This document shows, in pieces, positions 1 to 10,186 of a DNA stretch of 64,000 bases. The first letter of the stretch is position 1; each line of letters begins with the position of its first letter. Source of the DNA: Pyrus communis (Eukaryota; Streptophyta; Magnoliopsida; Rosales; Rosaceae); assembly GCF_963583255.1 (NCBI RefSeq), contig NC_084817.1:10236121-10300120 (forward strand). The letters run 5' to 3'. The notes under the pieces are model-generated. The model did not search any database. It saw only the letters and a program-made list of their open reading frames with translations, and had not been told where the DNA came from. The position numbers were made by a program, and so were the translations under genes.

Positions 1-160
1 GGATTCTCTCCTGAGCTAATGGAGAAGATCCTCCTAACCAATCATCGTATCGTTGAATTTTTATCCACCGGCTACAAACAGGAGGTCTCTTTAAAATTAT
101 AATGATTGTAGCCGTTGAATAAAAATCTAACGGCCCAAGATAATTGGTCAGAAGAATCCT
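1..160. repeat. MITE copy A, reverse orientation
   Basis: The stretch reads as a diverged, inverted copy of the MITE at 831-980: the core with CGGCTACAAACAGG followed by TCTCTTTAAA matches the reverse complement of the second copy, including the CTAACGGCCC motif. The ends carry imperfect inverted repeats (AGATCCTCCTAACCAAT against ATTGGTCAGAAGAATCCT). It may start left of the window. It is non-coding. Confidence 0.6.
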
Positions 161-830
161 ATAAGAACAACCCACTAGCTTGGAATAAGTATTCAATGAA
201 AGCAAAATCGTAGAAATTCATCATCCCATCCAAATGGTAAAATTGACACTTAAGTTGTAACTAAAGTGGAAATCTTGGCATTTTAAGAAACAAAAGAAAT
301 TTTGCAGATAACTGGAATGGCGGAAAAGAAGAATGGTACTGCTTACTGTTTACCAAAAAAAAGTATTGCACTTTGGGAATCGTGGAAGAAATTCAAATAA
401 AACACACGTGGATGAGGGATGTGTGGCAACCTAACATAACCACTGAAACGTTTTGTCTTCAAATGTGTTATTGCGCGGCAAAAGAAAGACCTTTTGACGA
501 TTTTGTTCTTTTTGCCGGTAGGATTTTTGATGAACTACAATTAGTTTCAGAAGCTAGTTGAGATTACTGTTGTGGATTAGAAGGAATTTGGCATGAAATT
601 TTGTTTACTTTTTGTTTCCCATTTTCTGCAGGATCATAATTTTTATAGCCTCATCTGAAGTTCAATAGACTCAGTGAAGTTGCGGTTTTTACGCATTTAG
701 GATGATGGAAATACCCTATTGGAAAGTATGACTGTGAGGTTTACTATAGTGAAATGGAAATAGTCAGAAATTGATCGTGGTTTCTGTCAGTACTACACTA
801 ATTGAAGGATCAGGATCCTCTCCTGATCTA
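161..830. other. AT-rich stretch, no gene recognised
   Basis: I see no recognisable gene. A 62-codon open frame at 373-561 has no motif, no splice context and no similarity I can name, so it is not called. A second short inverted GGATCAGGATCCTCTCC motif lies just before the next MITE. Confidence 0.5.
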
Positions 831-980
831 AGGATGAGGATCCTCCTGATCAATGAATATGGGCCGTTGGATGAAAATCTAACGGATATAATTATTATAA
901 CTTTAAAGAGATCCCCTGTTTGTAGCCGTTGAATTTTCATCCAACAGTCCACACTCCTTGATTAGGAGGATCCTCATCCT
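831..980. repeat. MITE copy B
   Basis: A 150-bp foldback element. The left end AGGATGAGGATCCTCCTGAT and the reverse complement of the right end match over about 24 bp with two mismatches. An inner pair (CCGTTGGATGAAAATC against GAATTTTCATCCAACAG) extends the hairpin. It sits exactly at the broken inner end of the Tat/Athila-type element. Superfamily not assigned and no convincing target duplication seen. Confidence 0.7.
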
Positions 981-1095
981 CTACGACATGCTCCTCAAAG
1001 TGCTCATAGTATGGCTCATTGAATGGGAGGGGATAGTGATCCTCCCTAATTGTGGTGTTTTGGTTCCTAAAGTCCATGTAAATGTTCTCACCACC

Positions 1096-2037
1096 TTAAA
1101 ATCGATTGCGTATCTGCACTAAAGAAGGTAACAACCTATTAGTTGAAATGGGATTTGGAATTGGGATTGGAGAATTACAAACATATTGTGATGGAGACTC
1201 AAAAGTGGCAACACTGTCAACAATTTTACTATGGCTGCTTTCGGCCAGATTGGGTGTGTTTAGGGCAGCCACACCAATTCTTTCTTCGATGATGGTTCTA
1301 GATGCATCCTTCTTGATTGGTGCTGAACGTTCATGCCCTATATTTTTAATTACACCAATGGAAAAACAAGAATGAACATCATTAGGATTCTCAAAAGATT
1401 CAGAAACTTTAAAGTTAATCATATCGCCACCAAGCTTCATAGTTAAGGCTCCCTTGGCCACGTCAATCTTGGTCCGGGTTATTTTCATGAAAGGTCATTC
1501 AAGTAAGATTGGCGATGGTGGAGAGTGGGCTGAATCCTCCATGTCAAGAACATAGAAATCTGCAGGAAAAATCAAGTGGTCTACCTGCACCAAAACATCT
1601 TCCAAAACTTCTCTCGGGTATACATTAGATCGATTGGCTAATTGAATAATAACACCATCATTTTTAAGCTCTCCTAGATTCATAGATACATAAACAGAAT
1701 ATGGCATGACATTAATTGATGCACCTAATTCTAGCATAGCATGTTCAAACCTTGTATTACCAATTACACAAAGGATAGTGAAACTACCTGGATCTTTGCA
1801 TTTAGGTGGCAGCTTTCTTTGCAACATTGCAGAGACATTCTCACTTACATGTACCACCTCTTTCTCCCAAATCTGTTTCCTTGTTGTATAAAGCTTCTTC
1901 AAAAACTTAGCGTACTTTGGGATTTGCTTTATAGCATTAAGGAGCGGGATATTGACGTGCACCTTCTTAAACGTCTCTAGAATGTCTTTTTCATCCTCCT
2001 CTTTCGTAGATTGCATAAACCTGCTAGGAAAGGGCAC
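1096..2037 (-). pseudogene. Retropepsin and pre-RT part of Tat/Athila-type polyprotein
   Basis: The 180-codon frame at 2037-1495 carries the plant Ty3 retropepsin fold (RVP_2-like): a long spacer after gag, then LCVIGN, then the active-site region LELGASINVMPYSVY, followed by QLANRS and PADFYVLDM. The usual motif is DLGAS; here the catalytic Asp is replaced by Glu. A stop after SPILLE breaks the frame, and 1488-1096 continues it with KITRTKIDVAKGALTM, which normally follows the protease in this group. Retrotransposon proteases release gag and pol proteins from the polyprotein inside the particle; this copy should be inactive. Adjacent gag lies upstream at 2040-3693. Confidence 0.7.
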
Positions 2038-2039
2038 AT

Positions 2040-3693
2040 TTAGTGGAATAAAACTAGAAAAATTTGAATTTGGACTTGCCTTGGTGGTTTGGGACGGTTT
2101 TGAGGCCTTAGGGGGCTACAACAAGGATTGGTCTTCACTTGTCGTGGCCCTTGCTTCTTGTTCTTCTTTTTGCAGCAGCTTTTCATCCTTGTTAAGGCCT
2201 GGTTTGGATGGTTTTGGGTGGTTTCCAAGCACCTTGCCACTTCTCAACGTAATGGCTTTAGCGGTTTCAAAGCCTCCCTTTGGATTCACAACGGTTAAAC
2301 TAGGAAGTTTGCCTTGTTCTCGAAATTGCCCAAGGAACTCTGAAATCTGCCCTATTTGCTTTTCCAATTCATCCACCTTTTTGGCTTGATTTTGCATTGT
2401 CTGGGTTTGATTTTGGACTCCCTTCGCCAAATTGGTTAATAATTGAACAATTTGATCATTATCGATGGATTGGGCAGATTGTGGTTGGTTTTGAATTGGT
2501 GCGTATGGCCTTGGAAACATCCCAGGGGGTGGTGGAGAAAATCCTTCTTGTTGTTGAGTTTGTTGAGGCTCCCTCCACTTTATATTAGGATGATCTCTCC
2601 ACCCCGGATTGTAAGTGTTGGCGTATGGATCATGCCTAGGTTGATTTTGGCCTTTATAACCCACGACATTGGCAGATTCCCATCCTTCATTGCCAATCAA
2701 TTGAGGGCATTGCTCAGAGGGGTGTCCTTGCATGGTGCACACGCCACATACACTAGCTTTCTGCACTTTGGATCCATCAACAACCTGTGACATAAGAACA
2801 ATAAGATTAGCTAATTGAGATTGAATTTCAGAAATTGCACTTACCTCATTCACTTGTTGTTGTCGTGCGGGGTCTCTTTGTCCAACTCCCTTGTATTGTT
2901 GTGCATTCAAGGCTCAATTTACAATTAAAATCTTGGCAGCCACAGGTGTTTTGTCAACCAAAGCACCCTCTGCCGAGGCATCTAGCATTTGTCTCTCAAG
3001 TGGAAGAAGCCCCTCGTAGAAATATTGAATTAAAAGCTCTTCCTTCATTTAATGTTGAGGGCACGATGCAACTAGAGTCTTGAAACGCTCATAATACACT
3101 AGAAAAGACTCCCCTTGGTTTTGTTGAATGCCACTAATTCTCTTCCTCAAGAGAATGACTCTCGAAGTTGGGAAAAACTTCTCTAAGAATGCTCACTTCA
3201 TGTTTTCCCAAGAAGTGACGATTCCAGGTGCTAGTTCATAGAGCCAATCCTTAGCCTTTTCCAAAAGAGAGAATGGAAAGGCTTTCATCTTCAAAATGTT
3301 CCCATCGACATTGATGGGTGTTATGCTCAAACATACCATTTCAAACTCCTTGAGATGCTTGTTTGGATCTTCTATGGACAACCCATGGTATTTGGGAATG
3401 TGATGCAACAAGCTAGACTTCAATTCGAACTCATCGGTCTTGCCTTGAGCTGCCCTAGGGTATTAAATGCATAAAGGCACGGCATTGTCCAAACCCGAGG
3501 TTGAAAGTTCCTTGATTTTTCGATTATCCGTAGCTATGGCTTGTTTTTCTTCTTCCACTTCTTCTTCTTCAGATTCGGCCTCAGAGCTAGATGGACTAGG
3601 TTCTGGATGCCTCATCTTTCTTATCAACATTCGTTCAAAATCGCTGTCAAACTCCAATATATTCTCACAAACAGGTTGAGAACTACGAGTCAT
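2040..3693 (-). pseudogene. gag region of Tat/Athila-type element
   Basis: Three broken minus-strand frames make up gag. 3693-3463 is the N-terminus with an acidic run (SEAESEEEEVEEEK). 3423-3193 is the conserved capsid-like core (IPKYHGLSIEDPNKHL, with WLYELAPG later), as in the retrotransposon gag family. 2910-2116 ends in the zinc knuckle CGVCTMQGHPSEQC, which fits CX2CX4HX4C, followed by the NTYNPGWRDHPN motif typical of plant OTA-group gag proteins and a Q/P-rich linker. Frameshifts and stops between the frames mean it cannot make full-length gag. The downstream partner is the retropepsin frame. Confidence 0.75.
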
Positions 3694-3810
3694 AAACTAG
3701 TACCTAAAACAAAACAAACAAAGAAGATAAAATCAGAAAACAAAACAAAACAAAACAGAAACAAAAGAAAGAACACACGACACTACTAGAGGAAGATTAG
3801 CAATTTTGCT

Positions 3811-3830
3811 AATCCCTAGCAACGGTGCCA
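3811..3830 (-). other. Primer binding site of Tat/Athila-type element
   Basis: Minus strand TGGCACCGTTGCTAGGGAT lies a few bases after the LTR end. It differs by transitions from the common OTA-group PBS, thought to pair with a tRNA-Asp-type 3' end. It fixes the orientation and the LTR edge. Confidence 0.65.
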
Positions 3831-3835
3831 AAATT

Positions 3836-4146
3836 TGATGTGAAAATTAACTTGACACACAAATTAAACCCTATTGTTGACAATTGTAGTATATATGCAA
3901 GTAGGGATCATTCTACACTAGGGATTAACTAAGGATGCTAATCAACACAAATAAGACTTAAAAACACTAAACTAGACTCTAAGAACTCAAAACAAGCTAA
4001 ATAGACCCAAAATGCACTTTCTTGCCAACTTTTCCATTAGGACCTACAAACAAACGAAAATAGCTTAAAACACTATAATAAATGGAAACTAACTATGTAA
4101 ATGTAAGAAAACAAGCTAACTAAGTCGCATAAATATGCTCCTATCA
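3836..4146 (-). repeat. 5' LTR of Tat/Athila-type element
   Basis: Minus-strand edges are TGATAGGAGC and ACATCA, which gives the expected TG..CA ends with a 4-bp inverted repeat TGAT/ATCA. At about 311 bp it is short for Athila-like elements. No second copy occurs in the window, so the edges rest on the PBS, the terminal dinucleotides and the sharp junction with chromovirus LTR sequence at 4147. Confidence 0.55.
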
Positions 4147-5942
4147 ATTTCAAAGCCAAAATTTGTATAATCTAGTCCCAAAAAACACCAGGAACTCACC
4201 TAGGACCTTTTCAAGATGAGGAGACGCTGAATCCACCTCGGATTCAACAGTTTAGGCTAGGTGCAACTCGCCAAAATTTGGAAACAATAGGCAGAGGGTA
4301 TGCATTTCAATACATGGAGATTTCTAACCAACAACTCACATGCAAATAGGTAATCATTTACCTGATATAATATTCAAAGGAGTTTGAGTGCCAACACCTT
4401 CAAACTCGCCGGAGAATGCTTAGGTTTCACCGTCAGAAACTAAGAGAAAGAGTATGGGTGCAAGCAGAGGGTTAGTCCCATAAGTTCAAGCTTAGGTTAG
4501 CCTAAACACCCATCAGAAGCCAAGATTGAGAAAAAACCCGGCAGTCACCACCTAGCTTTAAACTCAACGGCATTTGCCGGAATCGGTCGTCAGGGTGACA
4601 TGCATGCACAGATTCAAAACAGGGTTTAAACCTTGGATTTTTGACATATACACACATCATAAACTAGATTATAACCCACTAACCAAGAGAGAGATCATAC
4701 CTGAGATGGAGTTCGAGAGAGCTCAACCTTTTGACATTAATGGCAGAGCACACGAAGGTGCTCTGATGACGCATGCAAGGCTTTAGTTGGATTCCTCATG
4801 TCCCTTAGATTTTTGGGGTTTGATTTGGACAAAAATGGCATGGGTGATGGTGGTTTCCTTCTCGGTGCCAGACGGAAAATGAGAGTGTTTAGAGAGAGAA
4901 TTGAGAGTTAAAGAGAGTGATTTAAAAAATGAGGAGGGAGGGAGACCAGAATAGGGGTGTAACTCGGGCGGGTTGGTCAGGTTAGAAGGTCAACCCAACC
5001 CTAACCCAACTTTTACAATTTGGGTTCGGGTTCGGGTTGGGTTTTAATTGGGTTCATTTGGGTTTGGGTTTAATCAAGTTTGAGTTTACTTAGGTTGGTT
5101 TCTGGTTGCCCAACTTTTTCAAGTTTTAATCGGCTTCATGCAAAGTTTGAATTAAAATACAAGAAATACCAAAGCTAGTACCAAAAGAAAAAATAGAAAA
5201 GGAAAAAGAGGAACACTTCATTGTCCAAAGCTAATACCCAACTCAAGTCTTGTCTGCAAAAAAAACAAGCTAGTACCCAAATCAAGTCTTGTCCTTCGAA
5301 ACTCCTGCAGAAAAATCAAAGTGTGGCTGCTAGAAAAACAATTGCTTTTTGCAACTCCATGCACTTTTCTATCATAATCCATCAAAAGTCACTAGTGAAT
5401 CCTCCACGAAGGTACAAAGGTCATTGAGAAGCATGTTACACAGCTCAACCCAATCGGGTTTGGTTAATTAGGTTAGGTCAGGTTGGGTTGGGTTGGACAA
5501 ATGATCAACCCAACCCAACCCAATCAATGAACGAGTTGAAATTGGATTGGGTTTGGGCGGGTTATAACTAAAAAATAAAAATCCACTTGGTCGTATTTAA
5601 AGTAGGGTTGAACATGGGCAGGTTTGGGTTGGCCCAACCCAAGCTGTACCCCTAGATCGGAGTAGGTATAATCCCACTTAAAAAAAATTTTAAGTGAAAT
5701 TATAAAATTGCCCCTCCAATTAATTTAAATTACAAATAGACCCTTGAGGTCTTGATTCGTAATTCATTTTCGACGTAAAACTAATGTACAAAAATAAAAG
5801 TTATGAAACTTAAGAAAGTACAAAGATATAATTATCGAGTCGAGGCTCGATAAATTAATTAAGACACACACTCAAGGGCAAAATAGTCATTTCACATGTC
5901 TAGAGAATAAAATACAATATTTTTAAGGCACGGGTTATAATA
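4147..5942 (-). repeat. Truncated 3' LTR of chromovirus 1
   Basis: It aligns by eye to 12130-13231 of the 5' LTR across shared blocks such as CAAAGCCAAAATTTG, CCTCGGATTCAACAG and TCCCACTTAAAAA, once the hAT-like insertion is removed. Its outer about 1.9 kb is missing at the junction with the Tat/Athila-type LTR. Just after 5942 the minus-strand sequence before the LTR is purine-rich (AACAGGGG) next to the chromovirus signature ACGAAATTT. Confidence 0.7.
4952..5654. mobile_element. hAT-like non-autonomous element, GGGTT/AACCC-rich
   Basis: Inverted ends TAGGGGTGTA and TGTACCCCTA bound a 703-bp insert that is absent from the matching place in the other LTR (near 12950). The flanks GACCAGAA and GATCGGAG agree at five of eight positions, with only transitions, and correspond to GACCGGAG at the empty site, so they look like an aged 8-bp target duplication as hAT elements make. 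The interior is full of GGGTTGGGTT and AACCCAACCC blocks. No transposase is present. Confidence 0.7.
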
Positions 5943-6600
5943 GTTTGCCCCTGTTAAGAAAATTTCGTCCTCGAAATTTCTACCACTCTAATAGAAGAAG
6001 AGATAGGGATATTGATTTCTCATACTTTCTTCAATTTCCCAATTAGCTTATTCAATCTTGTGATTTCGCCAAGGGACCTTCACCAAAGGTATCGTCTTGT
6101 TCCGAAGTGTTTTCTCTTTCCGATCCAATTAGCAACTGGTTTCTCTTCATAACTTAGGTCTTTTTGCAGCTTCGCCTGTGATGATTCTAACACGTGTGAT
6201 TCATCCGGTACATACCCTTGAAGCATTGAACATGGAACACATTGTCCACACGCGACAACTCTAGAGGTAAGTCCAAACGATAAGCTACTACTCTTTCAGT
6301 GATAAAGTAAGGACCAATGTATCGAGGACTAAGCTTTCCTTGCTTCCCGAACTTCACCACGCCTTTCCCAGGTGACAACGTCAAAAATACACGATCGCTA
6401 ACATTATATTCGTGATGCCTCGTGTGACCATCCATAATACTCTTCTTTCTATCTTGAGCTATCTTTAGATTCTTCTTTATTATTTATATCTTCCGTGTAG
6501 CCTCATCTACCATTTCAGGACCCAAAATGGTTATTTCACCCACTTCATTCCAACATAATGGGGTCTGACAAGCCTTACCATACAAAGCCTCGAAAGGTGA
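5943..6600 (-). pseudogene. Chromodomain and integrase C-terminus of chromovirus 1
   Basis: 6435-6187 reads NVSDRVFLTLSP, KGKLSPRYIGPYFI-like and NVFHVQCF, which is the integrase C-terminal GPY/F module of chromoviruses. Further along, across frameshifts, 6190-5990 keeps LSYEEKPVA, then IPLVKVPWRNHKIE, then NWEIEE, the chromodomain that steers integration to marked chromatin. Stops and frame changes separate these blocks. Compared with the intact module in chromovirus 2 (40460-40753), the order is the same. Confidence 0.65.
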
Positions 6601-6615
6601 CATACCGAGACTAGT

Positions 6616-6742
6616 TGTCACATCCCAGTCTCGGTGGAACCCGAAGCCAGTGAGTTCCTAAAAGGCCTTGTGCTATATGGAGGAGGGCATGTACATATAA
6701 GGCACGTCACCCCCTCTCCATTGGTCGATGTGAGATGTTACA
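6616..6742 (-). mobile_element. Cassandra-like solo LTR lacking the 5S segment
   Basis: A 127-bp insert in the integrase region, flanked on both sides by CTAGT (6611-6615 and 6743-6747), a perfect 5-bp duplication. On the minus strand it begins TGTAACATCTCACATCG and ends GGGATGTGACA, so it has TG..CA ends. Its blocks CTCACTGGCTTCGGGTTCCA and CCTTATATGTA also occur in the Cassandra LTR at 27887-28176, but the 5S rRNA-like part that follows GGGTTCCA there is absent. Confidence 0.75.
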
Positions 6743-6747
6743 CTAGT

Positions 6748-7778
6748 ATGAAAGCTATTGTTCTAGGTAAATTCCATTAACAGTAGATGACAATCCCAGC
6801 TTTCTTCGAATTGCATAACGTTTGCTCTTAACATGTCCTCAAGCGTCTGGATAGTCCTTTCAGACTGGTCGTCTGTCTGAGGATGAAAATGGTGCTATAA
6901 AGTAGCTGAGTACCCATGGCTTGGTAGAAAGCCCTCTAAAATTTGGAAGTGAATCAGGCATCCCAATCAGAGACAATGGTAATTGGTACTCCATGGAAAT
7001 TGAGAACTTCTCACGCACCAGAATAAAAGTGTGCGGATTTCGTGACACAATCCATAATTACCCAAATACCGTCATGGTTAGCTCTTGTTCTTGGTAACTT
7101 GTAGAGAAAATCCATGGTAATTTCTTCCCACTTCCAATTAGGAATAGGAAGAGGTTGAGATAAACCAGTGGGTTTCTATCATTTTGCTTTGACTTGCTAG
7201 CAAATTAAACACTTTTTCACATACTCAGCGATATCCTTTTTCATACCCGACTAGTAGTGAAAAGGCTTGATAGTGTGATACATCTTGGTAGAACTATGAT
7301 GCATAGCATAAGCTGAAATATGTGCTTCATCCAGAATTTCCTTCATCAACTATTCATACTGAGGAAAAAAGAGTCGGGTTCCCGAAACAAGCATACCATC
7401 TCTTCGAACTTTAAGATCTTGTTGTGTGCCGTTCACCACTTCTTTTATCACCTTTGACATATCGGGTTACTTTACTAAGCTAAGCAAAATTGTTCAACAT
7501 GTATAGGTCAAACCTGAAAATGAGGCACTAGTGCTCCATTAACACATTCCAGCTGAACATCGGTATTTCCACTAGAAAGGATATTTGACCATAAAACTTC
7601 CGACTAAGTGCATTAACAATTACATTTGCATAACCAGGATGGTAATCGATCGTACAATTATAATTGCTAATGAGCTCTAACCATCTTTGTTGTCTAAGAT
7701 TGAATTCTTTTTGTTAAAAAAGATATTTCAAACTTTTATGATAAAAGAATATGCGGCAAGTTTTGCCTAAAGATAGTG
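6748..7778 (-). pseudogene. Integrase core remnant of chromovirus 1
   Basis: Scattered minus-strand blocks recall the integrase core: DGIWVIMD and KSAHF near 7060-7010, FHGVPITIVSD near 6990-6970, and MGTQLLYST near 6910-6890, each interrupted by stops. In the active enzyme the D,D-35-E core joins the element to DNA; here at least the frame and several acidic positions are lost. The upstream zinc-binding part can only be guessed around 7200-7330. Confidence 0.5.
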
Positions 7779-8378
7779 TTACCACAACTTCAATGCGAAC
7801 ACCACAACTGCTAATTCCAAATCATGGGTAGAATAGTTTTGCTCATGATGTTTAAGTTGTCGAGAAGCATAAGATATCTGTTTTCCATGTTGCATCAAAA
7901 TGCAACCCAAGCCTTGGTATGATGCATCAGTATAAACTTCATATTCACCGCTCTTGTCAAGAAGTGCAAGCACTGAAGCATGAGTGAGCAATTCTTGAAA
8001 ACTACACTCATAGTCTTTGTTCCAGTCAAAAGTCACCTTTTGAGTCAACTTAGTAAGTGGAGCAACAATTGACAAGAAATCTTTCATAAATATTTGTTAG
8101 TATCCTACCAAACCCAAGAAACTTCGAATCTCAGTAACATTCTTCGGTTGCTCCCAATTGAGAATGGCAGAAACTTTTTGGGGATCCACAAAGATTCCTT
8201 TGGCCGAAATAATATGACCTAAGAAACCAATGATCTCCAACCAGAACTGACACTGGCTGAACTTTGCATACAACTTTCTCTTTTGTAACCTATCTAACAC
8301 CAACCTTAGATGTCGGACATGCTCTTGGTCACTCTTAGAATAAACCAAGATATCATCAATGAAGACAATCACAAACAT
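7779..8378 (-). pseudogene. RT C-terminus and RNase H of chromovirus 1
   Basis: 8378-8097 holds the RT catalytic box [12 protein letters not shown] and the following [11 protein letters not shown] and [11 protein letters not shown] motifs of Ty3 reverse transcriptases. 8087-7779 is the start of RNase [43 protein letters not shown]. The N-terminal half of RT is deleted (see 8380-8790). A stop separates the two frames. The enzyme pair copies element RNA to DNA and removes the template in the cytoplasmic particle; this copy cannot. Confidence 0.75.
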
Positions 8379-8379
8379 C

Positions 8380-8790
8380 TCAAAATAAGGTTAAAAAACC
8401 ATATTCATCAAATCCATGAAAGCCGCATGAACATTCGTCAAGACAAGAAATATGAGTATTAGGTAAAATCCTTCGTTCACCCTGAAATTCCACAAGTGGT
8501 CCTCCAAGAGGATGAAAGATTGCCAACTTTCGAAAATAGTCAATATGAACGTGATTCCTCGATAAACAATTCATACCCCAGATAAGGTCAAATTCTAACA
8601 CTTGTAAGGTTACAAGATTCGCTTCCATAAGTTCCGCACCAATGAGAATCGGAAAATTTTTGAATTCCCAATTTATTCGAATAATTTCTCCTGTAGGGAT
8701 AAATAGCCCAAACTCACAATATAAAGGAATAGGTTGAATATTTGCCATACGAGGAAATTGAGGAGATATGCAAGAATGAGTGGCAGCTGG
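8380..8790 (-). pseudogene. Protease remnant of chromovirus 1 fused to RT by deletion
   Basis: 8748-8460 matches the distal half of a chromovirus protease region (IPLYCEFGLFIPTGE, FDLIWGMNCLSRNHVHIDY). The sequence then jumps straight to RT residues: a second frame over 8440-8380 reads [10 protein letters not shown] and leads into the FIDD box. About 200 codons of RT that normally lie between are gone, judged against chromovirus 2. The active-site D-S/C-G part upstream is not clear. A deletion through short shared sequence is the simple explanation. Confidence 0.6.
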
Positions 8791-10165
8791 GTCAATTAAA
8801 ACTCGAGCAAGATATCAAAAAGCATTCAATGTACTAGTAATAACATTAGGATCCTCATCGGCCTGCTGACGATTAATAGCAAACATTTGATTCTGTGTTG
8901 CACCACCCGAACTACCTAAAGTACGTCCGCCACATGATTTCTGAGTTTGACTTCTACGACCTTGTCTGTTATTCTGGCTTCAATTACCAGAGGCTCTACC
9001 ACTGGATTTCCCCTGAAAAGTATTATACTGAACAAACGGCGAAGTAGATTGTGGAACTAGAGGCATAACAGGTTAAGGAAACTGATGAATATGAAGAGAA
9101 GCATACGAACTGGGATGAAATAATTGATGCCCATAAGCAAGATAAAGTGCAAACTGCTGATATGGATTATCCGAAACTTCAAGCTCAAGTTGCTGAGTCA
9201 TCCCATAAGATATCCCCGAATTTGCTTCAAATTAGGCCAATTCCTCCAATAATGTCCAGGCTGACTACAATTAAAACAAACTCCCGTACCCGCTTATCAT
9301 ATATGAAGCAAGTAGTGCTTAGATGTATATTGTCCTTACGAAACGGGCCACCCTTAGATCTGCTGCCAGAGGATCGGCCACTACCACTTGAATCCTTGCT
9401 GGCACGAGCTGCAGTACTATTAGATCCACCGCTAATAGACCTAGAAGGCTGACCCTTCTTCTTAAAGTCATCTTACTTTTCATTCCGCTCATAAATAATG
9501 CTTTCTTAATATTTTTGGCCTTGAACTTACTCTTAAATCCTCCAAGATGTTTTCCACCATCACTAGTGCTTGCTTGTTTACCCTTTACTGATTGTTTTTC
9601 CTCCTTCTAATTAATCACTTGTTTAATTTGTTAAGCTGTGAGGAAAGTTGTTTCATATGTGACATTGTTATTAACCACAACATAGGTGCACAACTCGGGA
9701 TTAAGGCAAAAAATGAATGGCTTCTTCTTCTCATTGACATTATCATGAATACCAGGGCAATACTCGACCAAGCGCCAAAAGTTTCGTTCATAGTCGACAA
9801 CAACCATGTCTCCTTGCTTGAGAGCCAGAAACTCCCGCCTCCTAATATCTTGAAACTCAGGGCTCAAAAAATTGTTGAACCGCTCCTTAAAGAGATCTCA
9901 AGTCTAAACCTTATCAGCCCGAAGATTAAGATGCTCTGTCTTCCACCAATTCTTGGCACTGTCAACCATGAAGAAAGTTATCATGCTCACTCTCTGGTTG
10001 CATCATCCATATGCTCCAACAAAGATTTAGCTTTTGCTACGGCTCCACAACCATCAAAAGAGTAGGCACCATGACTCACTACAATTCTGCTTGAGTGCAA
10101 CCACAACTTGCATTAGGAATCAGTTGGCCAATGCCTCAATTAACTGTTGTAACCTGTATATTTCT
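8791..10165 (-). pseudogene. gag remnant of chromovirus 1
   Basis: 9867-9631 carries the retrotransposon gag core (RRREFLALKQGDM, VEYCPGI, NPELCTYV). Around 9285-9238 the zinc knuckle reads CFNCSQPGHYWRNW; the final Cys of CX2CX4HX4C has become Trp. Polar, Gln-rich linker follows toward the protease. Many stops interrupt the region. The start of gag should lie just inside the PBS at 10175. Confidence 0.65.
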
Positions 10166-10174
10166 CCTAACCAT

Positions 10175-10186
10175 GCTCTGATACCA
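10175..10186 (-). other. Primer binding site of chromovirus 1
   Basis: Plus-strand GCTCTGATACCA, minus-strand TGGTATCAGAGC, the initiator-methionine tRNA type PBS. It lies three bases from the LTR edge at 10190, the same spacing as in chromovirus 2. Confidence 0.85.

Larger units (their letters stand above)
981..4146 (-). mobile_element. Truncated Tat/Athila-type Ty3 retrotransposon
   Basis: On the minus strand the order is LTR (4146-3836), primer binding site, acidic gag start, gag, CCHC zinc knuckle, retropepsin, then an abrupt end near 981 where MITE copy B begins. Reverse transcriptase, RNase H, integrase and the 3' LTR are missing. The PBS reads TGGCACCGTTGCTAGGGAT, two or three transitions from the TGGCGCCGTTGCCGGGGA site common in OTA-group (Ogre/Tat/Athila) elements. 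The LTR abuts a chromovirus LTR at 4147 at a position that is internal in the other chromovirus LTR copy, so this element probably inserted into that LTR and later lost its distal part. Confidence 0.75.

Noticed and set aside
373..561. Small 62-codon gene
   Set aside because: No motif, no splice or promoter context and no relative I can name; such frames are expected by chance.
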